Positions 1 to 15,718 of a stretch of DNA of 64,000 bases are shown here, piece after piece. The translations under genes and the position numbers were made by a program. The DNA is from Oikopleura dioica (Eukaryota > Chordata > Appendicularia > Copelata > Oikopleuridae): the NCBI GenBank assembly GCA_907165135.1, contig OU015568.1, positions 13,462,501 through 13,526,500 on the forward strand, in the 5' to 3' direction. The notes beneath the pieces were generated by a model. The model saw nothing but the letters and a program-made list of their open reading frames with translations, was not told the DNA's origin and made no database searches. Each line of letters starts with the position of its first letter. Position 1 is the stretch's first letter.

Positions 1-39
1 AACGAATTAACCAACCGGGATAGGTGGTTACAAAGATAC

Positions 40-210
40 CTGAACAATAAAGACATCTTCCCCTCGCACGGACTCTTGAATCTCAACATTTGTTTCCCCG
101 TTGGCAAACTTGGTGCATTTTGCCTTTCCGACTGGGATCTGAAGCCTCCTGCAAATTTCTTGAACGAGCTCTGGGTGGGAGGAGCCTCCAAACACTTTAA
201 TGTTAGACAT
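40..210 (-). CDS. PRPS: Ribose-phosphate pyrophosphokinase, first exon (partial)
   Basis: First coding exon of PRPP synthetase, which transfers pyrophosphate from ATP to ribose-5-phosphate in the cytosol to supply purine, pyrimidine and NAD synthesis. The 57 residues show the family N-terminus: start [15 protein letters not shown], then [11 protein letters not shown] and [12 protein letters not shown]. The exon ends CAG|GTATCT at 40 and the rest of the gene lies beyond the left edge. The start codon is preceded by TTCTTTTAG then one A, so the mRNA is probably trans-spliced one base before ATG. The family call is firm; which paralogue cannot be told from one exon. Confidence 0.9.
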
Positions 211-707
211 TCTAAAAGAAATTTGTTCTCAAATCAAACAAAATGAAAAGGAACCTCATCTTCGTGATCTATGGTCTCGGTGGTAAGATTGAGGTAGAAA
301 AGGGACAAAAAAATTTTCGATAAACCTCTCAATCGAAAGGAAAAGTGTTCTACCCGCGGCGACATGCAAGAATGCGGTTCACCACCTCCGCCTCGACGTA
401 ATTGGTCACCCAAAAGAGGAAGGGGCTCTACTCCAGTAGGGTTTGCGTAATTCTCATGCTAATGAGTTCTCTCTTGTTCGTGCTTGACCTTAAAAAACTT
501 TTCGTATTCCAAGGAGATTTTGAACAAATAAAAATTGGCGTAGGTGTGGCCTTTTTACAACACCTTTATTGCATAATTAAAACGCCTAAATTCAAAAGTG
601 GGTCAAGAAAACTTATGGAACCTGATTAGACTGGTCCTTAGAAGATCAACCGGTTGATTGAAAACATTCATTTCACAATAGAATTAGGGGAGTTTATTGA
701 CATTCGT
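211..707. other. Intergenic, PRPS to MYBBP1A
   Basis: About 500 bp between two minus-strand genes. It should hold the PRPS upstream region and the MYBBP1A 3' end. A 75-codon open frame at 402-629 on the plus strand has no splice signals or family motif. I see no RNA gene or repeat. Confidence 0.4.
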
Positions 708-3700
708 TTATGCATTCGGCTTATAGAATTTCTTCTTCTTCTTCGCAGGCTTTTCATTTGACTCTGAAATGCCTCTTTCTCTTTTTTTCTTTCTGCTTCC
801 ATTCTTTCTTCTCGACCCACTCACCCTAGAATCTCTATTTGACTCTGGCGATTTCTCGTTTTGAGTTACCTTTTCCATCTTCTCCTTTTTGATAGCTTCG
901 AACTTGGCCTTTCGAGCTTCATCTCTCGCGATTTTATTCTGAATTCTAGCCTCTGTCTGTTTCTTCTTCTCTGCGATCTTTTCTGCTTTCGTCTTTTCCG
1001 TAAAGCTAAAAACGCAATAAGACGACGCTCCGAATAACGCAAACGAACCTAGGATCAATCTTCGCGACGAACATATCGACTTGCGTCCTAACTTTGCCGA
1101 ATCCCTTCACTGACTTGATCTCCTCGATCTCAAGAACTTGAAGAACATTGTCTCGGATGTTCGTCACTTCCTTGAATTTCTCAGAGCGTTTGTTCATCAC
1201 TTTCAGGAGCTCTGCTACGAGATCGATCTGTCTCTCGGCCTTTAAACGTTGTCAAACCAAGGTTTGGAAGCAAATCATACCTTCAGTTCGTGTTTGGAGC
1301 CTTCAGATTTAGCCACGATGTCTGAGATCGTCTCTGTGATAGTTTCAAGAATCTCACCAGTCGCTAAAAATCGATTTATCGAAATATTTGCCGGAAAAGA
1401 CAACCTGATGCATATGCTTTCGTGACTAGCTCGATGGCAGACGCCTTTTTGTAAACATTCGGAGCATCGGTGAAGTACTTCTTCGTCAGAGGGATCATCA
1501 ATCGAATGAGTTCTGGGAATCGTTCCGTGACATCCTGAAGGAACTTCAGTGGCGTGTGTGTCGTTTTCTTCGCGAAGTGGCCGTCGATCATTGTCTGCAA
1601 GCATTTCGTTAGCTCTTCTTCGCAGTTGTTGAAACGCTCTCTCAGGCATTTAAAAACGAAGAAGATGACGTTTTGCACGAGAGAAACGTACTCGATTCCA
1701 TTGTAGGTTTTGATATCGGAGGCGAGGCGATCTAAGATGTCGAGGACAGCTTCTTGATCGTACGTTTTGCAGATTTTCTTCTTTGAGTTACAGAAATTAG
1801 ATGTGAGGAGTTTTGTTGCTTTCTTTGAGATCTCAGATGGCGTTCTAGTTTTTGCGCAATTGAGAAGAGGGGTCATGAAGACGAGAGACTTCTCCTCGCC
1901 ACTATTTCTGGTTAGATAGGCGTCGGCGAGGTCCATCACTCGAAGGGTAAAGTTGCGCTTTTGAAGCTGAATTGCGGCAGCGTCACGCTTCTTCGATGTC
2001 ATTGACTTGAAGGCTGCCCCGATGGCGTCGTCCATAGCCATCATCTGCTCGTCTGTCATCTCGTCTTCATCTTCGGAGTCATCTTCGGAGGCAGCAGCAT
2101 CGCCCATTGCTGCTTTTAACCGTGACCTTAAGCAACTGATAAAAAATTTAAAAGGACAAAAGGTTACCTCAGGTGGTTGATCTGGTCTTCCTCTTCTTCG
2201 TCAACATCGGAAGCAGACGAAACACCTTCATCGTCGCTCTCCAAGTCATCCTCTTCTTCTTCGTCTTCACCTTCGCTTTCGCTGTCTGACTCCTTCTCTT
2301 GGCTACTCGACTCGGCCTTTTCTTGACTACTCTCCTCCGACATGTCTTCAACTCCGTCGTCGTCCTCGGAGTCTTCATTCTCGTCTTCAACTTCCAAAGC
2401 GCTGGTGGCAGGATTGATAGCGTCTGCGACTAGCTGAAGCGCGGACAAACTGCAGTTATTCATCAGTTGGCGGAAGCAGCCAAGAACCATCGTTCTGTTT
2501 TTGCCCGACTCGGAAACAAGCAGACTCAACAGAATCTCAACGATTGCTTCTTCGTCGACTTGATCGTTTTTGATCAACTCCATCAGATCGTTGAGCATGA
2601 TTACATTATCCTCCCTGTTCTCCACAAAGATAGAAAGCGCACACTCACAGGTGAGGGACGAGAGGACTTTGCTGTACTTGTGCTTCTGAATCACAGACTT
2701 TAGCTCAATCATGGTCTTCCAGGTGTCTTCTGTAGCTTCGGACAATTCCAAATTAGTTGAGACTCCCTTTTGCTTCATCAACTTATCCATAAAGTCGACT
2801 GCTTTCATTGACAAGCCGTGGTCAGCGCCAGAAACAACAGCGTTTATCAAAACTTGTGTAGCTTCCCGAAGCTCGTCTGGCTTGAAATCTTCTCGGGAGG
2901 CCTTTAGTTCAGGAATATCGCACTTTTTCGATAGTTTCCCGACATTGAAGAAGGCGATCACAATCAATGTGCGGACAATGTACCAAAGAGACTCATGATC
3001 GAGCGATGTCTTGATGAATATATTGAGATTTTGCACCAGCCACTTGCGCATTGCAGACGGGTCCCCAAGATCAATCTCGAACATGTCATCTTTGCCCTTG
3101 TTGAAGGCATTAACGAACCACTTTGCGAACCAGATGTGGTTCTTGGACGATAAATTTTTGATAACAGCCATGCAGAATTGTTTTGTTAGAGGGGTGAATT
3201 TGAGGAGGCTCATGAAAATAACTCGCTGCTTCTCGGCGTCTGAGGATTTGACAAGGTCGCCAATAGTTTTCACAAAAGCTTCAGCCTGGTGAAACAGGAA
3301 TCGTTCTGAGTGAATAAGCGAATTGCGGGCTAGTCTGCACGCTTCCCCGGACAAAAGCGGCACTAGTTGCTCGGTCGATTTGGTAGAAATCACGGCGTAA
3401 TTCAACAATTCCATCGTTACGTATTTCTTCTCCCACGGTAGTTTTTGTGATTCTTTTTCGTAATGATCCCAGAAGTCAGCGAACGAGGATGAAGCGAGTG
3501 CCTCGTCGCAAATTAATTTGATAATTGGATGGGTCTTTGGATGTCTGGAGGTCGCTCCATGGAGAATCACCTTGAGCTTTTCGAATGCTTTCTTTGGCTT
3601 GTCTTCCGGCATGATTTCTTTTGAGCCCCAAAAGACACGGAAGTCGTCTGGCGTTATAAGCGAGCGTTTTTGAATCTTGAATAGAACATAAGCGAGATCT

Positions 3701-4298
3701 GCATTCGTGGTAAGATCTGGTCCAACTCTTGTTAGATGCTCAGCAATTTCGGAAGAGAACTCCTCCATATTTTCTGCCGTTTCAATCAGCTCAACAATAA
3801 CTTGACATACGAGCTGGCGAAGATATGGTCGTTTGACGAGGATTTTAAACAGCTGACTGAGAACTTCGAGTCTATGTTCGCCTGTAGCTCGACCAGATTT
3901 GATAATAGCTGCCATACAAAAGCATCGGCCAAGGGCGAGGCCTTTGAAGTTGTCAGGATCAGTTTTATCAGCCAGTGTCGTTCTCATAAATTCGATGACC
4001 TCAGCGGTGTCGATTTCTGGCACCTCTGAGAGGATGGCTGTAAGGCCAAGACAAAATCCAGGTCGAGACCAGCCTTTATTGGCAGAAAGACCTTTTATCA
4101 AACGCTCAAATGAATATTTGACATCATGAGCGACTTTTTCGTTCTCCGAAGCGCCTAAGAAAGGGTAAGGAGGAACCTTACTAAAACTAGAGAGCTACCT
4201 GCGAGACCGGTACAGAGGCCTGTGGCGGCTTTGACTCGCTTGGACTGATCACCAATCGTGAGCTCCGGGAAGAGCCCGATTAAACCGACTTCTGCCAT
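708..4298 (-). CDS. MYBBP1A: MYBBP1A / DNA polymerase V family nucleolar protein
   Basis: Homologue of MYBBP1A and yeast Pol5, nucleolar proteins that act in rRNA gene transcription and ribosome production; despite the old name they are not proven polymerases. Six exons join in frame: 4199-4298, 2168-4154, 1405-2135, 1281-1363, 1049-1239 and 708-1005, all with GT-AG introns of about 40-50 bp. The product is near 1,150 residues, close to family length. The N-terminus has the RVKAATGL and SRPGF helical-repeat motifs, then HEAT-like helices. A long Asp/Glu/Ser-rich stretch follows near residues 600-680, then LKAAMGDAA, and a Lys/Arg-rich tail ending KKKKKFYKPNA that fits nucleolar targeting. The ATG at 4298 follows AGTTAAGACA, a possible trans-splice acceptor. 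Polyubiquitin lies 250 bp upstream on the same strand. Confidence 0.85.
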
Positions 4299-4393
4299 TG
4301 TCTTAACTTATTGCAATCAGTAACCAGCTGTGACCACAGATCTAGGAGTGAAATAAACGAGAATAACACGGAAGATTAGAATGAGCCGAAATA

Positions 4394-4399
4394 TTTATT
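4394..4399 (-). terminator. Polyadenylation signal of polyubiquitin
   Basis: AATAAA on the minus strand, about 150 bp after the polyubiquitin stop codon and about 95 bp before the MYBBP1A start. The position fits the polyubiquitin 3' end. Confidence 0.5.
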
Positions 4400-4550
4400 A
4401 ATAAAACTTGAGACACAGTAGCCACCTTGGGCGACTATTGGAACTATGATTTTTTCAATTTGAAAGAAGAAACAACGAAACGTGGTATTGCAGAATGGGG
4501 AATAACAGGGCAGAAATGTGTTTCAATACATGTAAAACGAGCGAAGCCAG

Positions 4551-7042
<2,492 letters not shown>

Positions 7043-7330
7043 TTAAAAATCCAACGATTTTGGGGCGTGGCTGGTTGTTTTCGAAACCAAGGTTATTCGC
7101 GTTCTTTGTTCAACTTTTTTTTTTATTTTCAAAGCTGTGACTTCTTTCTTATATTCAACGAATTTGACTTTTTTTATTGGTTTTTTGGCACTGGAAAGAT
7201 GTTTCTTTAGGGACAATTTCCTGGAAAATTGCCAGTTTGCCGGCGACGTGGCCAACCATCCGTAAAGACAATACTTAGTCAGCTTGAGATAATGGCGAAA
7301 ATTTTCGCGAAAGGTGGCCAGGGTCGACAT
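7043..7330 (-). CDS. Small basic protein of unknown function
   Basis: A 95-residue open frame with no intron. The N-terminal third is aromatic and weakly hydrophobic (YCLYGWLATSPANW). The rest is very lysine-rich, with KKPIKKVKF and KIKKKVEQR runs, so it could be a mitochondrial or ribosome-associated protein. I do not recognise the family. The ATG follows GGCAACAG with four bases between, which would serve as a trans-splice acceptor. It lies 280 bp upstream of polyubiquitin on the same strand. It may be a chance ORF. Confidence 0.35.
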   Translation of the reverse strand: MSTLATFRENFRHYLKLTKYCLYGWLATSPANWQFSRKLSLKKHLSSAKKPIKKVKFVEYKKEVTALKIKKKVEQRTRITLVSKTTSHAPKSLDF

Positions 7331-7919
7331 CTTTCTGTTGCCGAAAACACGAAAATGTGAATTTTGAAAAGGTCATTTTCTTGGCTCGAAGGAAGCATCC
7401 TTGATAAATCTTTTCCATTCACAGGATCGCCAGCGTCTGCCTAACGTAAGAATCCTTCAGTGAAAGACTGCATCAACTGTCTTACAGACAGAAATCTAAA
7501 TGAAATAATTTCGAGAACGGGTAGATTCAAGTCTATTTCGAGCTATTCAGTTCAGAAGTCTCGTATCGATTTTTGATGATTTTCCATTTTCCCAAGAGAG
7601 AGCAGACTTATCACGAGAATAGATTATTGACCTGTCCCAAGGAGAGTGTATTTGACTGTCTTTTTCCATGCCGTATTTGCGCAAATATGCGAAAGACAAG
7701 TTCGATTCCCAAAAAAGGAAAATGAATATTTTCATTCTTCGTTTTTTTTTCATTTTATTGCTCATAAAACAAATTAATTTTGAAACTAATCATGGTTTGC
7801 ATCATTAATTGTTTAGGAAACTTCTGAGTCAGATTCTGATTTCTCCCTTTGTCATCAAAATACAAAAGATTTTGCTAGAACCTGCTCGAAAGATATTCTG
7901 AATAAGAAAGTTTCTTTCA
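7331..7919. other. AT-rich divergent intergenic region
   Basis: About 590 bp between a minus-strand small ORF and a plus-strand gene. It is AT-rich with short poly-T tracts and should contain both promoters. I find no convincing exon, RNA gene or repeat. The 72-codon minus ORF near 7547-7765 has no supporting signal. Confidence 0.4.
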
Positions 7920-7945
7920 GAGAAGAAAAATTTCGATTTTGAAAA

Positions 7946-9541
7946 ATGACGGAAGGAATGAGGCCAAATTTCGATGTTGACTGGGAGACGCTTTCCGAGC
8001 TGGATAAGAAATCGTTGATAGCACTTGTTAGCTCGGCTGAATTTGAAGTAAGAAGGGGAAACGAGCTTGCGATTAAATATATCAAATTGGAAGGAAAAGG
8101 GCTTTTAAGGGTTATGAAGAATTATCATTCTTCCCTAGAAAAATACAGTAGTTTTTACGATTTTTAAAGTAGCTATAAGAATGGCATTTTCCAAAGCCAA
8201 ATAATAGCCGTCTGTGCGGTAATGCGAGCAATCGACAACCCAGACGACGAAATCCAGGAGCCCTGTCGTCGACTCTGTTTTGAAGCATTCCAGCACCTTT
8301 CCCCTGCTGATAAAATCCGAGCGACCGGAGAAATGCAGAAAATGTACCAAAACGGCCTTTCCGCCAAGCATTTCCGTTTTTTAATTTGCGAAACATTCGA
8401 CGGAATGCGCACAGAAGGATGCAGAAAAACGCTTATGAAGCTGCTTTTTACCGATGTTGGAGTTCAGGCTTGCAAGGCGCTAAAAAGTTACAAAGCGCCT
8501 TCAGAAAGGGATTTGAACGAATTGGTCATTAATGCCAAGGATAATGCGATTCATATCATGAGAACTATCGAACTTGCAGCGAACTACGAAGAAACTCAGA
8601 AGTTCGCTAGAGATACGATCCTCGATGCGATCCACTTATTCTCCAGGGATGTTCTTGCGATTCTAAGTTGTCTAGGGCAGGTTCTTTCGGATTCGATTTG
8701 GTTTCTTTTCAGTAAAATGAGTTGCCGTCATATAATTGAACCCCTTCAAAGAAATGATGGGAAGCTTACCGTACATAATTGTTGGAACGTGTATTCCGAT
8801 TCTCCGCGATTACCAGAAAGAATATGAGGAAGCTGGATACACGATGCTGGTTTATGGCGGATTTCTGAAACTCTACACGAGATATTACGTCAACTCGGGC
8901 GACAAATTGCCAGTTTGGTATTTTGAGCAACTCGCAAGAAGGAAAATTGGTGAAAAATCTCTCAAAAAAAAAAGAATTAGTCTGATAAATCATTTTTTAC
9001 CAAAAAAAAAAGTTGTGGGGATGAATCCTTTTTCTTACAGACCTGCACTCTGCTGATGACCGAACGGCCTGAAATCGAGGATCGTCTCCGTAACGATACA
9101 TCGCTTATGCGCGTCATTGATAAAAATTCATCTGTGGACAAAATGCAAGACCTGATCATGGACTGTCTCCGGGCAATTCTTGACAACTCTCTTCTCACAC
9201 AAGATTGCTTCGCCTTTTGGTTTCCTGTTTCTTATGCTCATAAGTTGGTTGTAAACGCGGACGATCCATCGAAAAAGACTCGGGAGCGCGCTTTGAAAAC
9301 GATTCTCGCGACGGCAAAACACAACGATTCGCTCGAATTCTACAAAGGCGTCAACAACTTCAACCAAATCTGGTCCGGCCCAGGATTCACAGACATACGG
9401 GAACAAATATGCCAGCGATTTGCGGCGCTCCCTTCGTTCGAGAAAATCTACGGGAAGGAAATCGCGAAGGTTTGGCGTGGAAGCATCGAGCGTTCGATTC
9501 CCGATCCTCGTGTCGCTACTGATTACGATTTCATCTGTTGA
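7946..9541 (+). CDS. Unrecognised helical protein upstream of UBR3
   Basis: A gene of about 480 codons in four or so exons, with no family I recognise. Exon 1 starts MTEGMRPNFDVDWETL, and the next open block begins near 8208 (VMRAIDNPDDEIQEPC). A third (MMGSLPYIIVGTC, VYGGFLKLYTRYY) and a fourth from 9038 (ERPEIEDRLRND) end at ATDYDFIC. The composition is helical and soluble with no signal peptide or membrane segment, and resembles an armadillo/HEAT-like fold. Junctions near 8147/8208 and 8661/8734 can be read as GT-AG. The last one, near 8950 to 9037, keeps frame best with a non-canonical GG donor. TTTCTTTCAG ends at 7920, 26 bp before ATG, and fits a trans-splice acceptor. The stop lies about 190 bp before the UBR3 acceptor, so co-transcription is possible. 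Confidence 0.6.
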
Positions 9542-9748
9542 TAAAAGTGCAAGTTTTGTTTCCATATTTCTGCCAGCAGCTGCCTCTGAGCTCCTTTTAT
9601 TTTTATTCGGATATCTTCAGTTAACTTCTCTGATTCATTTATCGAAAAAAATCAAGTCTATTTATTCTAATGATAACACGATCCCACAAAAAATAGAACC
9701 ATCTTCGTTTTCATCCAATTTTTCTTGTCCAGAATGATTTTATGAAAA

Positions 9749-12700
9749 ATGGTGAATGTCCATCGGAAACCGATCCACTCGTTCGGCGAACGCTACAAGG
9801 CTATCGGCCAGGAGATCGCCTCGGCACTCGATCCCACTCGGAACATCGATGCGCAAACTATCGAGGTTCTCAAACGAAACATAGGCGGCGATCAATCCTT
9901 TGAAAGATGGCAGGACAAAATGAAAAGCTATCACAATAGCGGCGCGACGTCATGTGGCAAAATATGGGGCTCAGAGTATATCGCTTACAGGTGTCGAACG
10001 TGTGCCTTTAACTCGTGCATGTCGCTCTGCGCGCCTTGTTTTGAGGCGGGAGACCACGAGGGCCACGATTTCAACATGTTCAAGTCAGGTGCTGGGGGAG
10101 CATGTGACTGTGGCGATACCAACGTTATGTGTGAAAAGGTACAGCTACTAACAATGTTCAAACATAATTCATAATCTAGGGAGTTTGCCCGAAACATGTT
10201 TCAAAAGTCATTGTTGCTCCGAATCCGCCCGCTGAAGCGCTGGAGCCTTGTACGCCAATTATATCTTCAATTGTCTATCGACTACTGCATGAACTGCGAG
10301 TCAAGTTTCAAGACAACAAGAGGGAACAAATCGAAGCATTCTTAAAAGATCGTCTGGAAAAAGAAGAGCGTTCCAGGAGCACAACTAGTTCAACTCGAAC
10401 TCCCAACAGCCCTCAAGACATTCCAGTTCCGCCGCCTCCTGAAGATGTAGAAAGAATGACCGAGAGTCCGCTTCCTACTGAATTCGGGCAGGATGAACCA
10501 ATGCCGGGTGATGAAATAACCGTTCAATCTCCCCCGCCGGAAGGGGGAACCGCTGAACGACCAGATGATATTGTGCCGCTAGAACTAGTCGCTGCCGGGC
10601 TCATGGATGCGGAATCTCCCGAGGTCGAAGAAATGGATACGGACATATTGGATACAGATGAGTTCATTGATCCAACAGAAGAGAATGCGAATGAACGGGG
10701 TGCGGAGCTACTCAGAAGGATAGGCGAGGCACATGGTCACAGGAACGAAATTGAAAACGACTTGAGACAAGTTCACTTCAACAGAGAGCCCGAATTCAAT
10801 GCAGGATTCAGCTTACTAGTCGATTTCTTAATTCAACTCATTCAAATCGGAACAACCCTGCAAGATGTCGTCGTTTCAGTTTTATTCCAATCGCTGGCCG
10901 ATTTCGAAAGCTGCGAACGACCAGAAATGAATCATGAGAACCAGGAAATCTTCAGAAGAACAAGAGACTACGTTTATGAAAAACTACGAGCGTTGAACAA
11001 TTACGTCCATGAAGATGATGAAAAATGCACAGCTGCTCTCAGATTCGATCTCAGTTCAAGTTCCACTGTATTGGAAGAATTCGCTTTCTGGTTATCTCGC
11101 ATGCATTTTCCAGATACGCTCAATAATTTCCTCCTGCATCTTCTACCCAATGATGCGTATAAAGAGCAACTAACTGGTTGTTTTGTCAAGAACTATGTAT
11201 TCACTGCGAAATCGTTGACTATTTCCAACGAGCCTGATTCTTTGGCTAATAGAATTGTTCACATCTCCGTCCAACTTCTTTCTAACGAAGCACTAGTTAT
11301 GCGTATGATTAAAGAACGAAGCTTGCTCGAGGTCTTCATACAATCGCTTGGACTTTTGTTTCGTCAAACATTGAAAGCTGGAATCGACAAGAGAAAAGTC
11401 GTCGATTGTAGACATGAGATTGTTCAGCAAACTGTTTACTGGCCCATTATTTCCGATTTGAACAACTGCCTTCATCATCCTTCTGTAGCAAGAAAACTGG
11501 TAGAATCCTCCAATCTTTACTACGAATATCTTCGAATCATTAATTGGTTCACTGGGATGGATGTTCAGTCACGGGCCATTGGCGATCACATTTCGTATGA
11601 TCGACTCTTTTATGTTTCATTTTATCTGGAGAAAGAAGGATCAGCAGTTCCTCTTAGCGGGATAATTTCGATGCTTACTGGAAAAGAACACTTTGAAAAC
11701 GAGCCGCGGTGGAAAAACACTGTCACCAGTACATGGAAATGCTTGATGAGGGCTTATCGCGATTTTTTCGTTAGCAAAAGTTCTGGAAAAGTTGACCCAG
11801 ATACGATTACGTTTAGTATCTCGCTTCCAAGGCAGATGAGTGCGATAATTTACCACCTTCGGAAGTCTTTGCCCGGATTGGGATGGAAAGAATTCTTCAG
11901 TTTCGAAAGAGATCAGCTGGAATCATTCTTGCATACTGCGCAGCATACAATTGCGGGGATGCATGAGGTACGGGCTCGTGTCTGGGTTCGAAATGGCGAC
12001 AACACCCGTTCTCTTGTCCATGTCTATCGATCAGCTTCGTTCTCAGGGACGACTTTCGATCTTGACTTGCATCTTGTACAACTTGTCTGGGCTTATTTAC
12101 CACCGAATCTGCTGGTTCAGCAGCTTTTTGAACGTCTGAGAGTGTGGAAGATGATAAAATCAGACGAAATTGATGAGGCAATCGATGATATATGCAGTGA
12201 TACTACACTGGACGAGTCTAAAATTGCTTCTTTGCTCGAATCGGCGATGATAACAATTCTGACGACTATTGGAGTTGAAAAGTTCACAACGGAGATAACT
12301 CCCATTGAACAACTGGAGAAGGAAGTTATCTGTGTTTTAGCGGCAAGAGATCGAGGTCATTCAGACCTCGCTGATCAAATCCCTGGGCTATCGGATGTTC
12401 AAGAATACGACGTGAGCAACTTCAAGCTGAAAAGTTCCGACCTTGACGAAGTGCTTGATCGGGTAGCGACGTTCAACAAACCAAAGGATCTTGGAGAAGG
12501 CTCTTACAGTTTATCAGATGCTGGCTGGGCAAAATATGACCCGATCTTTACCCTCCATCGGTGCGTGCTGGTCGAAGATCTCATGCGATGTAGACAAAAA
12601 CACTACCTCAAACTCCGAGGAAAAAGAACTGAAAAAGACGTAAATAGACTTATTGGTCTGAACTATCGTCCGCTGCCAAAACTTTCAGACATGTACAGAG

Positions 12701-15661
12701 GACTCTACGACGTTCTTAAATCATCGTTGCTTCATTCCATCTGCTTTCTGACTTTTTGGCATCATATTCAAGATGAAGAGTGTTTCCGATCCAGTATGGT
12801 AGCATATTGCTTGATTATTCTCGACTGGGCGATTGACACGTCTGACTATGGAAACGTCAAAGATACGGACCCTGAATCTGGTTGGAGTCTTTATTCCTCT
12901 GACTGCATTATGACAAACTCGATGCAAGAGATCGAAGGAAAGGGTTGCATGCTCGACCTTTTGGTAAAGCTCTGTTATCACAAAAACTACAAAAAGGAAG
13001 ATGACAACGAGGGCTTCAATGGAAGCGCTGACTCTGACATGCTTAATCTCATCAAACGAATAATCCTTAAATTTTCGAATAAATCTGCTACTTGTCAAAC
13101 TAAAATCAATGCTGTACGGGCGCAATACGAAGCTAATGAGGAAAAAAGGAGGGCGAAAAATAATAAAGATAGTGGTACTAAAGTTGCGAACAAAAAGCTG
13201 ATGGCCCAAGAAGCGCGTAAACGAGCTCTTGAGAAGATGAAGAAGAAATCTGCCGCATTCAGCACTGAAAATAAGGCAGACCTCGAAGGAATGGGTTCAC
13301 CATTTAGAAATATTTCCGATTTTAGATTTATTAAAAACCCATACGAGAAATCGCAATGGAAACATCAGACGTTGACAGTCCAATCTGTTGCATTTGCCGC
13401 CAAGGTGGTGACAACCTCGCTCTTATGTGCTACGTTCACAGAACGAAAATCAGCCATTATCAAACAACCGGTCAAGACAATAAACTGGAGCTCTTCAATC
13501 GTTACAGAGAAAATATGCAAGTGAATGTGTGCCAGCAAACAGCATGGAAGTGTTTTGGGGGAGGAAGAAGAAAGGAGTCTCTGGGCATTGATGATCGTAT
13601 GGAGGAGCCATATGTAGCATCAATGGACAACATCAATAATGCACAGTCGGCTGATGTTTTTGTCAGAGACGCCGACCACGAAGACATCCAGCACAATGCA
13701 AAAACAGTTCTCAAAACATGCGGTCATTATATCCATATTAAATGCCACAGGACAAACTCATCAAAGCCGCCCGAAAGTACGGACTTAGTCGTTTTCGACC
13801 ATAATTACGCCTGTCCCATGTGCCGTTGCTTATATTCAGTTCTTTTACCGACTGGAAAGGACTTTTCAATCTACGGCTTGAGTGTTCGACATCCAGACGA
13901 AAAATGTCATTAGTTCGAACCAGCGACGTCATTCCACATCACAATTCCCAAGAACAAGACTTTTTATTATACTATTCAATTTTGCGCTCCCTGCGACAAC
14001 ATGGGAAGACATTTACTGGATCAAATCTGATGGGTCATTCTCTTTCCGCCTTTCAAGATATGCTCGAACTGGATATTCTAAGTATAGAGTCTGATGCGTC
14101 AAACAATCATAGGACTCCTCTTCGAGAACTTATTGAAAACTCACGATCTAAAATGCCTCTTGAATTTGAAAAATATTCTCGACATGTCAATCTCATATTC
14201 CAACTTCTTCATAACAACATGCAAATTGATCTAACTTTCAATTACGACACGCCTATTTATACGCCTATTCTGATTATGGATCCAAAAAGGTTGCTGCTTC
14301 TTTTCGCAATTTCAATGAAATCGATGTCTCAAACGCTTTTCCAGACATTTGTCAAGGCTCTCTTCAAACTCTCTTATGTTCAAGCCTGCGTCAAGATCAT
14401 TCTCGAGCACAATCTCTTTTCTCCATCCGATTTGTCCTCAGATTTGCCTCCAAAAACAAAGGTTATTTTCTCAACCATAGCGTCGATCATCCGCGACGAA
14501 GAAGCTGCTTTTGGAGTCAATGCCCTCGGAGAATACATTTCTTCATCAGTTCTTACAAAAAGTGCGCTTTTGGAAAAAATTCAGCAGTATATGACGCCTT
14601 TCATAAAAATGTCGGCTTTGCTGTGTCACCACGTGTTTCCATACTCACACAGTATCGAGCCTGATCTCAAGTGGAGCACAAAGCATGATGTTTTCAGTCT
14701 CTGCAGCTACATTGGTAAAACAGACAATGTTTTAACTTCGTTTCATATTATTTCTTAGGAATAATACCAGAACTCGCGAATAATGATGCTATCAACGAAC
14801 TAACGGAGGCTAAATTTGACCTAGTCGACCTCTTCTTCGAGCCAGTACCTTTTATTCAAAATCTGCTTCAGTAAGTTCGTCTTGGATTAAATTCTTCAAT
14901 CTTTTTAGAAATTACTTACACGCTGCTAATCTCAACACCAAAAAACTCCCTCCCGGAAAGAATAACAATAAAAAGAGTTTTCTTTCTAATTCTGCCGCCG
15001 TTCTTCTAAAGCCCGTCTTCTTCAACAAGCCCCAATTGCTAAAACCTCCAAGTAATAATAAAATACTCAACATTTTCTTCATGAAGATTTAGAACTATTC
15101 CGTGATCTACTCAATTCATGTTTGAAAACGCCTTGTCAAGCCTGTGGAAAACTACCAAAGAAGAGCGTCATTTGTCTTGTCTGTGGCGAGTTAATTTGTT
15201 ATAACGAGCATGATAATCGAAGCCAAGCTGATAACCCCTGTCATGAGGCTGGCCACATTTCCCCTATCAAGTAAAAATAATGTAGAGAACCATTTCGCCA
15301 TTGAGTTGTTTAGATCTCATATTGATAAATGCTCCGCTGGGAACGGAATCTTCTTCGTTCTCTTCGATGTCTCCATTATGATCATCAGAAACAACATGAT
15401 CCTTCGACGTTGGGGCTCCATTTACCTCGATAAATACGAAGAGGAAGACTTCAAAATCAGACGCGGGAAACCACTCTATTTGTCCGAGACGCGATTCAAC
15501 ATCCTCGAGAAAATTTGGATCAGCTCTGCTTTCCCAAGGTTTGTTAGTTTGAGAAAGACAACGCCGAAATAGTTTTTAGCGAAAGCCCTCGCCAAAATCG
15601 CGAACGCTTTGGGTTTGTGCAACCTTCATCAACTTGGCACCGATTTCGTGAAAATATATAA
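9749..15661 (+). CDS. UBR3: E3 ubiquitin-protein ligase UBR3
   Basis: Very large RING-type E3 ligase of the N-degron (UBR) family, about 1,800 residues as in vertebrates. The UBR box is read near residues 65-135 across the intron 10138-10180: CGKIWGSEYIAYRCRTC, MSLCAPCFEAGDHEGHDFNM, GGACDCGD, GVCPKH; spacing and residues match UBR3 rather than UBR1/2. The long central exon holds helical repeats and a Lys-rich coiled segment near 13140-13260. A RING follows (PICCICRQ at 13378, then CGHYIHIKCH and CPMCRC). The C-terminal UBR cap has PCQACGKLPKK, ICLVCGELIC and RRGKPLYLSETRF. Introns are short. ATG 9749 lies 16 bp after TTTTTCTTGTCCAG. AATAAA at 15719 lies 15 bp before the acceptor for the next gene. 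The final exon could end at 15683 in another frame; 15661 keeps the splice phase. Confidence 0.88.
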
Positions 15662-15718
15662 AAAATACTTCATTCTACTTTGAATCTTCATATTCAAAGA
15701 ATTAACTGTTCTTGAAAA

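Noticed and set aside
402-629. 75-codon plus-strand ORF
   Set aside because: No splice signal, start context or family motif; it lies in a spacer between two genes.
708-4298. SDAD1 as the identity of the acidic nucleolar protein
   Set aside because: The RVKAATGL, SRPGF and LKAAMGDAA motifs and the length fit MYBBP1A/Pol5, not SDA1.
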